Shown here: piece by piece, positions 1 to 5,101 of the stretch
How the letters are laid out: each line of letters begins with the position of its first letter
Numbering within the stretch: position 1 is the stretch's first letter
Origin: Acetobacteraceae bacterium
GTDB lineage: Bacteria; Pseudomonadota; Alphaproteobacteria; Acetobacterales; Acetobacteraceae
Direction: 5' to 3'
Assembly (NCBI GenBank): GCA_030039695.1
Contig: JASHVB010000072.1
Span: forward strand, 1-5,101
Length of the DNA: 5,101 nt
Notes under the pieces: model-generated
Told to the model about the DNA's origin: nothing
What the model saw: the letters and a program-made list of their open reading frames with translations, nothing else
Database searches by the model: none
Program-made: the position numbers and the translations under genes

Positions 1-1488
<1,488 letters not shown>

Positions 1489-1504
1489 TCAATGAGCGTT
1501 ACGG

Positions 1505-1819
1505 CTAAGCAGCTTTCTTCTTGCCCGCGCCGCCCTCGATGATGCCCATGATGTCGGACTCCTTCATGATCAGGAGTTCCTCACCGTCGAGCTTGACCTC
1601 GGTGCCGGACCACTTGCCGAACAGGATGCGGTCGCCCGCCTTCACATCGAGCGGCACCAGCTTGCCCTGTTCGTCGCGTGCTCCCGGCCCCGCCGCGATC
1701 ACCTCGCCTTCCATCGGTTTCTCTTTGGCAGTATCCGGGATGATGATGCCGCCCGCGGTCTTCTCCTCGGCTTCAAGACGGCGGACCACGACCCGGTCGT
1801 GTAAGGGACGGAATTTCAT
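1505..1819 (-). CDS. groES: Co-chaperonin GroES (Hsp10)
   Basis: This is the 10-kDa co-chaperonin, a heptameric lid that binds GroEL and closes the folding chamber. The protein is 104 residues, slightly longer than the 95-97 of many homologues because of a Gly/Lys/Ala-rich tail (GGAGKKKAA). The N-terminal family signature [14 protein letters not shown] is intact. A GroEL-binding mobile loop follows at about residues 18-33, containing [11 protein letters not shown]. The beta-barrel core includes [11 protein letters not shown] and [15 protein letters not shown]. The reading frame stays open upstream to about 2071, but the start at 1819 is chosen because the conserved N-terminus begins there and AGGAGG (opposite 1828-1833) lies 8 nt before it. 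The gene is first in the operon, with groEL 52 bp downstream on the same strand. A CIRCE about 90 bp upstream indicates repression by HrcA and induction by heat or protein misfolding stress. Confidence 0.98.
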   Translation of the reverse strand: MKFRPLHDRVVVRRLEAEEKTAGGIIIPDTAKEKPMEGEVIAAGPGARDEQGKLVPLDVKAGDRILFGKWSGTEVKLDGEELLIMKESDIMGIIEGGAGKKKAA

Positions 1820-1827
1820 CAGCTGCG

Positions 1828-1833
1828 CCTCCT
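1828..1833 (-). promoter_or_regulatory. Ribosome binding site that fixes the groES start
   Basis: The minus strand reads AGGAGG followed by 8 nt and then the ATG at 1819. This perfect Shine-Dalgarno core supports the 104-residue GroES over the longer upstream-open frame, whose extra 84 codons read as GC-rich nonsense and overlap the CIRCE. Confidence 0.9.
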
Positions 1834-1907
1834 GGACTGATCTCTGAGCATGGGTCGGGCGCGGCGGGCAGAAGCGCCGCAAGGCCAATGGACCCACGGA
1901 CGGGACA

Positions 1908-1934
1908 TTAGCAGTCCAGCCCACCGAGTGCCAA
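1908..1934 (-). promoter_or_regulatory. CIRCE operator (HrcA binding site) of groESL
   Basis: On the coding strand of groES the site reads TTGGCACTC, nine bases, then GACTGCTAA. The textbook CIRCE is TTAGCACTC-N9-GAGTGCTAA, so each 9-base arm differs from consensus at one position (third base in both arms) and the 9-base spacer is exact. The two arms pair with each other at 7 of 9 positions. HrcA binding to CIRCE represses groESL in many bacteria; stress inactivates HrcA and lets transcription proceed. The site ends 88 bp before the groES start codon, a normal distance. I could not assign a convincing sigma-32 or sigma-70 promoter beside it. Confidence 0.9.
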
Positions 1935-2037
1935 CGCTGCTTTGCGCCGGCTCGCCGAGAGGGGGTCTGCACCGAACGAACACCCCCCCTATCCGCGCGT
2001 TCCGAAGCGGTCACCACCGGTCCCTCACAGCGCTCCG

Positions 2038-2056
2038 GGCGCCGCCCGCGGGCGCC
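2038..2056 (-). terminator. Weak candidate hairpin downstream of the aldo/keto reductase
   Basis: The sequence GGCGCC, seven bases, GGCGCC can form a 6-bp all-G/C stem. It lies about 160 bp past the aldo/keto reductase stop codon on the minus strand. No T-rich tract follows on that strand, so it does not look like a standard intrinsic terminator. GGCGCC is itself a palindrome and could occur by chance in such GC-rich DNA. Confidence 0.2.
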
Positions 2057-2112
2057 TGACATTGGAATCAAGCGCGGTTCCGCGATCAGGCAGTCGCGGC
2101 AGACACGGGGCC

Positions 2113-2146
2113 AAGACGCATGCCGTAACGAAGACCGCGGCGTCTT
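2113..2146 (-). repeat. Inverted repeat AAGACGC/GCGTCTT after the aldo/keto reductase
   Basis: AAGACGC at 2113-2119 and GCGTCTT at 2140-2146 are perfect 7-bp inverted arms with a 20-bp loop. A second AAGAC at 2131-2135 can pair with the same GTCTT (2142-2146) across a 6-bp loop, so two alternative stems compete. The repeat begins about 70 bp after the aldo/keto reductase stop and could protect the transcript 3' end or contribute to termination. No T tract follows on the minus strand. Confidence 0.25.
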
Positions 2147-2214
2147 TGCGACGATCTTCCTTGACCCACGGCCCTTGCGGCTGCGCGGTCCGTCGGCGTG
2201 CCACCTTCACCGGG

Positions 2215-3195
2215 CTAGACGAACCCGACCACCTCGTGCGGAACATAGGGTTCTTCGAGTGCGGCGATCTCATCAGAGGACAGTCTCACATCCACCGCCG
2301 CAATGGCGTCGTCCAGGTGGTGCAGCTTGGTCGCACCGACGATCGGTGCGGTGATGACGGGCTTCGACAGGAGCCATGCCAGCGCGATCTGGGCGCGAGG
2401 GATGCCGCGTTCCCTGGCGACCAAAGCAACCCGGTCGGCGATTTTCCGGTCAACCTCTTGCGTCTTTGCGAACAGCCGGGTCATCGCCTCGTCGGTCTCG
2501 GTGCGGGTGCTGGTATAATCCCAATCGTGACTGAGCTTGCCCCGCGCCTGTGGGCTCCATGGGATCACGCCGATGCCTTCGGCGGCGCAGAGCGGCATCA
2601 TCTCTCGCTCCTCCTCGCGATAGAGCAGGTTGACCAGGTTCTGCATACTGACGAAACGGGTCCAGCCACGCTTTTCGGCGATCCCAAGCGCGCGGGCGAA
2701 CTCCCAGGCATACATCGACGAGGCGCCGATGTAGCGGACCTTCCCCATCTTCACGAGATCATGCAGCGCTTCGAGCGTCTCCTCGATCGGTGTCTCGTGG
2801 TCGAAGCGGTGAATCTGATAGAGGTCAACATAATCCATGCCCAGCCGGTGCAGGCTGTTGTCGATTTCGGTGAAGACCGCCTTGCGCGACAGGCCGGCGC
2901 CGTTCGGACCGGACCGCATCCGGCCGTAGACCTTGGTCGCGATCACCACCTCATCGCGGCGGGCGAAATCTTTGATGGCCCGACCAAGAATCGTCTCGCT
3001 GTTGCCGAGCGAATAGCGGTTCGCGGTGTCGAAAAAATTGATCCCGGCTTCGAGCGCCTTCTTGATAAACGGGCGGCTCTCTGCCTCGCCGAGACTCCAT
3101 GCGTGGTTGCCCTGATTGCCGCCGCCGTAGCTCATGCATCCGAGGCAGATGCGCGACACGTCGAGGCCGGTGCGGCCGAGCTTGGTGTATTTCAT
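2215..3195 (-). CDS. Aldo/keto reductase, YajO-like
   Basis: The 326-residue protein is a cytoplasmic (beta/alpha)8-barrel, NAD(P)H-dependent aldo/keto reductase of typical family length. The catalytic tetrad is complete: D56 and Y61 in FFDTANRYS, K88 in VVIATKVYGRM and H129 in DLYQIHRFD. Cofactor-binding stretches are visible at GASS (157-160), SMQN (183-186), IPWSPQARGKL (211-221) and PIVGATK (284-290). From memory it aligns along its length with E. coli YajO, sharing LGCM, GNHAW, INFFDTAN, LGMDYVD, YREEEREM and a closing PY.PH.VVGF. YajO has been linked to formation of 1-deoxyxylulose 5-phosphate, but the substrate here is unknown. The start MKYTKLGRTGL is preceded 6 nt upstream by GAGGAGG (opposite 3202-3208). 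It stands alone on its strand, divergent from the LLM oxidoreductase across 287 bp and about 395 bp upstream of groES. Family assignment is firm; the exact reaction is not. Confidence 0.95.
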   Translation of the reverse strand: MKYTKLGRTGLDVSRICLGCMSYGGGNQGNHAWSLGEAESRPFIKKALEAGINFFDTANRYSLGNSETILGRAIKDFARRDEVVIATKVYGRMRSGPNGAGLSRKAVFTEIDNSLHRLGMDYVDLYQIHRFDHETPIEETLEALHDLVKMGKVRYIGASSMYAWEFARALGIAEKRGWTRFVSMQNLVNLLYREEEREMMPLCAAEGIGVIPWSPQARGKLSHDWDYTSTRTETDEAMTRLFAKTQEVDRKIADRVALVARERGIPRAQIALAWLLSKPVITAPIVGATKLHHLDDAIAAVDVRLSSDEIAALEEPYVPHEVVGFV

Positions 3196-3293
3196 GGCTG
3201 TCCTCCTCTGGCAGTGCTGGGCGGTCGCGGATCATGCCCTCCGCCGCTCATAGGCTGTTCCCGTTCTGTCGACCTCGCCTGATCAAGCTCGCT

Positions 3294-3321
3294 GGTATAG
3301 CGTCCCGAGCAAACCCACCAA
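3294..3321 (-). promoter_or_regulatory. Possible promoter for the aldo/keto reductase
   Basis: On the minus strand TTGGTG (opposite 3316-3321), a 16-bp spacer and TATACC (opposite 3294-3299) resemble a weak sigma-70 promoter, matching consensus at 3 of 6 and 4 of 6 bases. It would give a leader of roughly 90 nt before the aldo/keto reductase start. Such matches arise easily by chance. Confidence 0.25.
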
Positions 3322-3322
3322 C

Positions 3323-3352
3323 TTGCGGTCGATATACCCAATTGGATATAGC
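3323..3352 (+). promoter_or_regulatory. Possible promoter for the LLM oxidoreductase
   Basis: TTGCGG at 3323-3328, an 18-bp spacer and TATAGC at 3347-3352 form a weak sigma-70-like pair (3 of 6 and 4 of 6 matches). It lies about 130 bp before the LLM start codon and is overlapped by the 24-bp palindrome, an arrangement expected for a repressed promoter. The assignment is tentative. Confidence 0.25.
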
Positions 3353-3353
3353 G
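3330..3353. promoter_or_regulatory. 24-bp imperfect palindrome, candidate operator
   Basis: The left arm CGATATACCCAA and right arm TTGGATATAGCG pair at 10 of 12 positions, centred between 3341 and 3342 on CCAATTGG. It is the most AT-rich, most symmetrical element between the two divergent genes, and its size suits a dimeric helix-turn-helix regulator. No regulator gene is visible in the window, so the binding protein is unknown. Confidence 0.5.
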
Positions 3354-3373
3354 TCCGGAATAGGAAGCATCGA

Positions 3374-3409
3374 CGCAGCCGTTCCTGCGTTATCTGATTC
3401 CGCAGCCGT
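3374..3409 (+). repeat. Direct repeat CGCAGCCGT, two copies 27 bp apart
   Basis: Perfect 9-base copies lie at 3374-3382 and 3401-3409, each followed within a few bases by TCCT. The DNA between them includes TTATCTGATTC. The repeat sits upstream of the LLM oxidoreductase, and its role is unknown. Confidence 0.4.
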
Positions 3410-3432
3410 GTCCTTGGCAAGGACCAGGTCCT
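3410..3432. repeat. Two overlapping palindromes sharing one arm
   Basis: GTCCTTGGCAAGGAC (3410-3424) is a perfect 7+1+7 palindrome. AGGACCAGGTCCT (3420-3432) is a perfect 6+1+6 palindrome. They share the AGGAC at 3420-3424, which can therefore pair with the GTCCT on its left (3410-3414) or on its right (3428-3432). The element ends 50 bp before the LLM start codon. It could be tandem operator half-sites or, in RNA, two mutually exclusive small hairpins. Confidence 0.45.
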
Positions 3433-3467
3433 GATCGGCGGCACGACAGCCTATGGCCAATCGAGAT

Positions 3468-3473
3468 GAGGAG
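3468..3473 (+). promoter_or_regulatory. Ribosome binding site that fixes the LLM oxidoreductase start
   Basis: GAGGAG lies 9 nt before the ATG at 3483. An in-frame ATG at 3453 would add ten residues (MANRDEECSV) that are not typical of the family, and this Shine-Dalgarno sequence would then fall inside the gene. The start at 3483 is preferred because the protein then opens with the usual strand-1 motif MKFGVHNP. Confidence 0.8.
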
Positions 3474-3482
3474 TGTAGCGTC

Positions 3483-4412
3483 ATGAAATTCGGCGTTCAT
3501 AATCCGTCCTGGGCATACGGCCCTGACGCGACCAAGGCGTTCGACGGGGTCAAGGCAAAGGCGCAGTGGGCCGAGCACCATGGTTTCGTCTGGTTCTCCG
3601 TTATGGACCATCTGATCCAGATCGGCGGCGTCGGGGCGCCAACCGAACCGTTCATGGAAGGCTGGACGGCGCTCTCGGCGCTGGCAGCTGTCACCAGCCG
3701 GATCCGACTCGCCACGCTGGCGACGTCGGTCGCCTACCGCAATCCCGCACATTTGGCCAAAATCGCCGCCGGTGTCGACCAGATCAGCGGCGGTCGCATG
3801 ACGCTCGGCATCGGCGCGGGCTGGTTCGAGGGCGAATACCAGCAATATGGCTGGGCGTTTCCGCCACGGCCGGCGACTCGCATCCGCCAGATGGAAGAAG
3901 CGGTTCGGCTGATCCTGCAAATGTGGCGTGAGCCACGCACCACCTTCCACGGCCGCTACTTTCACGTCGAGGAGGCGATCCTCGAGCCGAAGCCCGTGCA
4001 GCAGCCACGTCCACCGGTGATGATCGCGGGCGGCGGCGAGCAGATGACCCTGCGCGCGGTCGCCCACCTCGCCGACGCCTGCAATGTCGGGGGTGATCTC
4101 GCGACCGTGAAGCACAAATTCGCGGTACTGCGCGGCCATTGTGATGCCGCGCAGCGGGACTATGACACGATCGAGCGAACCCATAATTTCAGTTGGCTGC
4201 TGGCCCGCGACGCGGCCGCCGTGGCGGCCAAGCGCGAGCGCCTTTCAGCGCGCGGACCGCTGCGAGGTTTCCTAGGCACGGTGTCGGAAGCGATCGATCT
4301 GGTCGGTCAATACCGGGATGCTGGTGTCCAACTGCTGATCAACAGCGACTACAGAAACGACATGGAAACACTCGAACTGTTCTCATCGGAGATCATGCCC
4401 CACTTCGCCTGA
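3483..4412 (+). CDS. LLM-class (luciferase-like) flavin/F420-dependent oxidoreductase
   Basis: The 309-residue protein belongs to the bacterial luciferase-like superfamily of (beta/alpha)8-barrel oxidoreductases that use F420 or reduced FMN. It opens with MKFGVHNPSW. The hallmark motifs follow in order: a DHL segment (42-44), the cofactor-region strand RIRLATLATSVAYRNPAHLA (73-92), then DQISGGRMTLGIGAGW and EGEYQQYG (99-123). FHGRYFHVEEAILEPKPVQ (155-173) and PPVMIAGGGEQMTLRAVAHL (177-196) come next, with ADACNV directly after. The order and wording resemble the Rv1855c-type subgroup of predicted F420-dependent oxidoreductases. Most alphaproteobacteria are not known to make F420, so FMN use is equally possible, and the substrate cannot be read from the sequence. 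No signal peptide or membrane segment is visible. The gene is divergent from the aldo/keto reductase and followed 11 bp later by a short ORF. The family call is firm; the function is open. Confidence 0.93.
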   Translation: MKFGVHNPSWAYGPDATKAFDGVKAKAQWAEHHGFVWFSVMDHLIQIGGVGAPTEPFMEGWTALSALAAVTSRIRLATLATSVAYRNPAHLAKIAAGVDQISGGRMTLGIGAGWFEGEYQQYGWAFPPRPATRIRQMEEAVRLILQMWREPRTTFHGRYFHVEEAILEPKPVQQPRPPVMIAGGGEQMTLRAVAHLADACNVGGDLATVKHKFAVLRGHCDAAQRDYDTIERTHNFSWLLARDAAAVAAKRERLSARGPLRGFLGTVSEAIDLVGQYRDAGVQLLINSDYRNDMETLELFSSEIMPHFA

Positions 4413-4643
4413 GCCAGGGGGAGATGGACACGGCCGGCACGGTATTTCCGATTGCGCGCAGCGGTGCGGAGTGGCAGCGCATTGTTGCGCCCGACGAACC
4501 TGAGGTGATGCAAGCCGACGGGAGGTGATAGCCGAAACCGGCCTCAGCCAGCACATCCAGGAGAGCGTCCAGCGCCGTGAAGATCAGGCAACTGCAATGT
4601 CTGTTGGCTGATCCCTATCGCGGCTAACCCGTGCTGGTCGCCG
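4413..4643. other. Segment between the LLM oxidoreductase and the aldehyde dehydrogenase
   Basis: The LLM and aldehyde dehydrogenase genes converge here, so both transcripts should end in this 231 bp. Apart from the MsrB-like fragment it holds only short frames, such as a plus-strand frame ending at 4611 with residues AETGLSQHIQESVQRRE that I do not recognise. GCCG-AAAC-CGGC at 4531-4542 is a 4-bp stem without a T tract, too weak to call a terminator. Confidence 0.6.
4424..4528 (+). pseudogene. 34-codon ORF, possibly the broken start of a methionine sulfoxide reductase B gene
   Basis: The ATG at 4424 lies 11 bp after the LLM oxidoreductase stop and is preceded by AGGGGGAG that abuts it, too close for a normal ribosome site. 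The 34 residues contain FPIARSGAEWQRIVAPDEPE and end in VMQADGR. Methionine-R-sulfoxide reductases (MsrB) commonly begin with a pattern like F.V...DAEW...L.P..Y.VLR..GTE, and this piece follows it up to the glycine. The zinc cysteines, the catalytic Cys and the rest of the roughly 130-residue MsrB domain are absent. I found no continuation in other frames downstream. It may be a truncated relict, or a small unrelated ORF or chance frame. The similarity is judged by eye over about 25 residues and needs a database comparison. Confidence 0.35.
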
Positions 4644-5101
4644 CTACGCGGTGAGATGCGAGACGTTTTTCACCACGGTGTAGCATTGCAGACCCTCGAT
4701 GCCACCCTCGCGGCCGAAGCCACTGTCCTTCACCCCGCCGAACGGCGTTTCCGCTGTCGATGCGACGAAGTGATTGATCGATAGATTGCCGACCTCGACG
4801 CCGTCCGCCAGCCGGTCGACGTTGCGCGCCGAGTTGGTGAACGCATAGGCGGCAAGCCCATATGGCACCGAGTTCGCCTTCTCGATCGCCTCATCGACGT
4901 CGCGTACCCGGCTGAGCAAGGCCAGCGGACCGAACGGCTCCTCGCGCATCGCCAGGGCATCGTCCGGCACATCGGCCAGCACGGTCAACGGGAAGAAGTA
5001 GCCCCGATTGCCGATCCGCTCGCCGCCGGCCGTCACGCGCGCACCCTTGGCCTTGGCATCAGCCACCAGCGCCTCCATCGTCGCCAACCGGCGGTGGTTG
5101 G
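4644..5101 (-). CDS. NAD(P)-dependent aldehyde dehydrogenase, succinate-semialdehyde dehydrogenase type, C-terminal part
   Basis: The last 151 residues of an aldehyde dehydrogenase are present, about one third of a typical 480-residue protein; the N-terminus, the NAD-binding Rossmann core and the catalytic Cys lie beyond the window. Visible family motifs include NHRRLATMEALVADAKAKGA at the right edge, REEPFGP with the conserved cofactor-contacting Glu, and VPYGLAAYAFT. GNLSINHF, TAETPFGGVKDSGFGREGG and the C-terminal YTVVKNVS follow. The stretch from GNLSINHF to GREGG is typical of the succinate-semialdehyde / 2-oxoglutarate-semialdehyde dehydrogenase branch, which oxidises semialdehydes to dicarboxylic acids. 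The exact substrate cannot be settled from this piece. The frame runs open through the window edge, so an internal TTG at 5085-5087 is not the real start. The gene converges on the LLM oxidoreductase. Stop is TAG at 4644-4646. Confidence 0.95.
   Translation of the reverse strand, partial: NHRRLATMEALVADAKAKGARVTAGGERIGNRGYFFPLTVLADVPDDALAMREEPFGPLALLSRVRDVDEAIEKANSVPYGLAAYAFTNSARNVDRLADGVEVGNLSINHFVASTAETPFGGVKDSGFGREGGIEGLQCYTVVKNVSHLTA

Larger units (their letters stand above)
1820..2214. other. Non-coding region between the aldo/keto reductase and groES
   Basis: This 395-bp stretch lies between two genes transcribed in the same (minus) direction, so it must hold the end of the aldo/keto reductase transcript and the promoter and leader of groESL. 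The recognisable elements are the groES ribosome site, the CIRCE, a run of seven C at 1983-1989 and two GC-rich inverted repeats (listed separately). Frames that cross it lack family-like protein sequence and I do not call them genes. Confidence 0.8.
3296..3356 (+). repeat. Direct repeat TATAGCGTCC, two copies 51 bp apart
   Basis: Identical 10-base copies lie at 3296-3305 and 3347-3356. Both are preceded by TGG, directly in the first copy and with one extra A in the second (TGGA). The second copy forms the right arm of the 24-bp palindrome, so the first may be an additional half-site for the same binding protein. Each copy also overlaps a possible -10 box, on opposite strands. Confidence 0.5.
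3196..3482. other. Divergent intergenic control region with dense short repeats
   Basis: This 287-bp gap separates two divergently transcribed genes, the aldo/keto reductase (minus) and the LLM oxidoreductase (plus), and should carry both promoters. It is locally richer in A/T around 3331-3365 than the flanking genes. It contains a 24-bp imperfect palindrome, two overlapping short perfect palindromes, and direct repeats of TATAGCGTCC and CGCAGCCGT. No convincing protein frame crosses it. Confidence 0.8.

Noticed and set aside
1845..1885. Sigma-32-like promoter (CTTGCGG and ACCCATG on the minus strand) downstream of the CIRCE
   Set aside because: The spacer is about 21 bp, too long for a sigma-32 promoter, and the -10-like box would leave a very short leader before groES.
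1820..2071. N-terminal extension of GroES from an upstream ATG at 2071
   Set aside because: The extra residues show no family similarity, the frame would run through the CIRCE, and a perfect AGGAGG precedes the ATG at 1819.
1942..3282. A 446-codon plus-strand frame across the aldo/keto reductase
   Set aside because: It lies antisense to a complete aldo/keto reductase with an intact catalytic tetrad. High GC content at third positions of the real gene keeps the opposite frame open.
3390..4184. A 264-codon minus-strand frame opposite the LLM oxidoreductase
   Set aside because: It is antisense to a protein with clear luciferase-like motifs, and its own translation shows no family features.
4393..4617. 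Minus-strand open stretch between stops, including residues ALDALLDVLAEAGFGYHL
   Set aside because: It has coding-like third positions but no suitable start codon, no recognisable family and partial overlap with the LLM 3' end, so it cannot be supported as a gene.
4644..5087. Start of the aldehyde dehydrogenase at the internal TTG
   Set aside because: The frame continues upstream with family-like residues (NHRR) through the window edge, and the protein would lack its catalytic domain.

Overview
The window is a GC-rich stretch with strong G/C preference at third codon positions. It most likely comes from an alphaproteobacterium. The GroES and GroEL sequences read as alphaproteobacterial, perhaps Rhodospirillales/Acetobacteraceae, but that placement is from memory of family sequences and has not been searched. 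A CIRCE element, the operator of the HrcA repressor, lies upstream of groES and fits this picture.

Layout. Positions 1-1452 (minus strand) hold the first 484 codons of groEL, whose C-terminal end lies outside the window. Positions 1505-1819 (minus) hold complete groES, 52 bp upstream of groEL in the same operon. Positions 1820-2214 are non-coding and contain the groES leader, the CIRCE (1908-1934) and a few weak hairpins. Positions 2215-3195 (minus) encode a complete aldo/keto reductase resembling E. coli YajO. Positions 3196-3482 are a divergent intergenic region rich in short palindromes and direct repeats. Positions 3483-4412 (plus) encode a complete luciferase-like (LLM-class) flavin/F420 oxidoreductase. 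Positions 4413-4643 carry a 34-codon ORF that may be the broken beginning of a methionine sulfoxide reductase B gene, and otherwise nothing convincing. Positions 4644-5101 (minus) hold the C-terminal 151 residues of an aldehyde dehydrogenase of the succinate-semialdehyde dehydrogenase type.

How the genes relate. groES-groEL is a self-contained chaperonin operon with its own heat-shock operator. The aldo/keto reductase, the LLM oxidoreductase and the aldehyde dehydrogenase are all oxidoreductases that could act on aldehydes, ketones or related small molecules. They lie on different strands with separate control regions, so a shared pathway is only a guess. I see no mobile element, tRNA, rRNA or CRISPR array, and no clear sign of a new multi-gene system. 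The least explained DNA is the 3196-3482 control region and the 4413-4643 relict-like segment.
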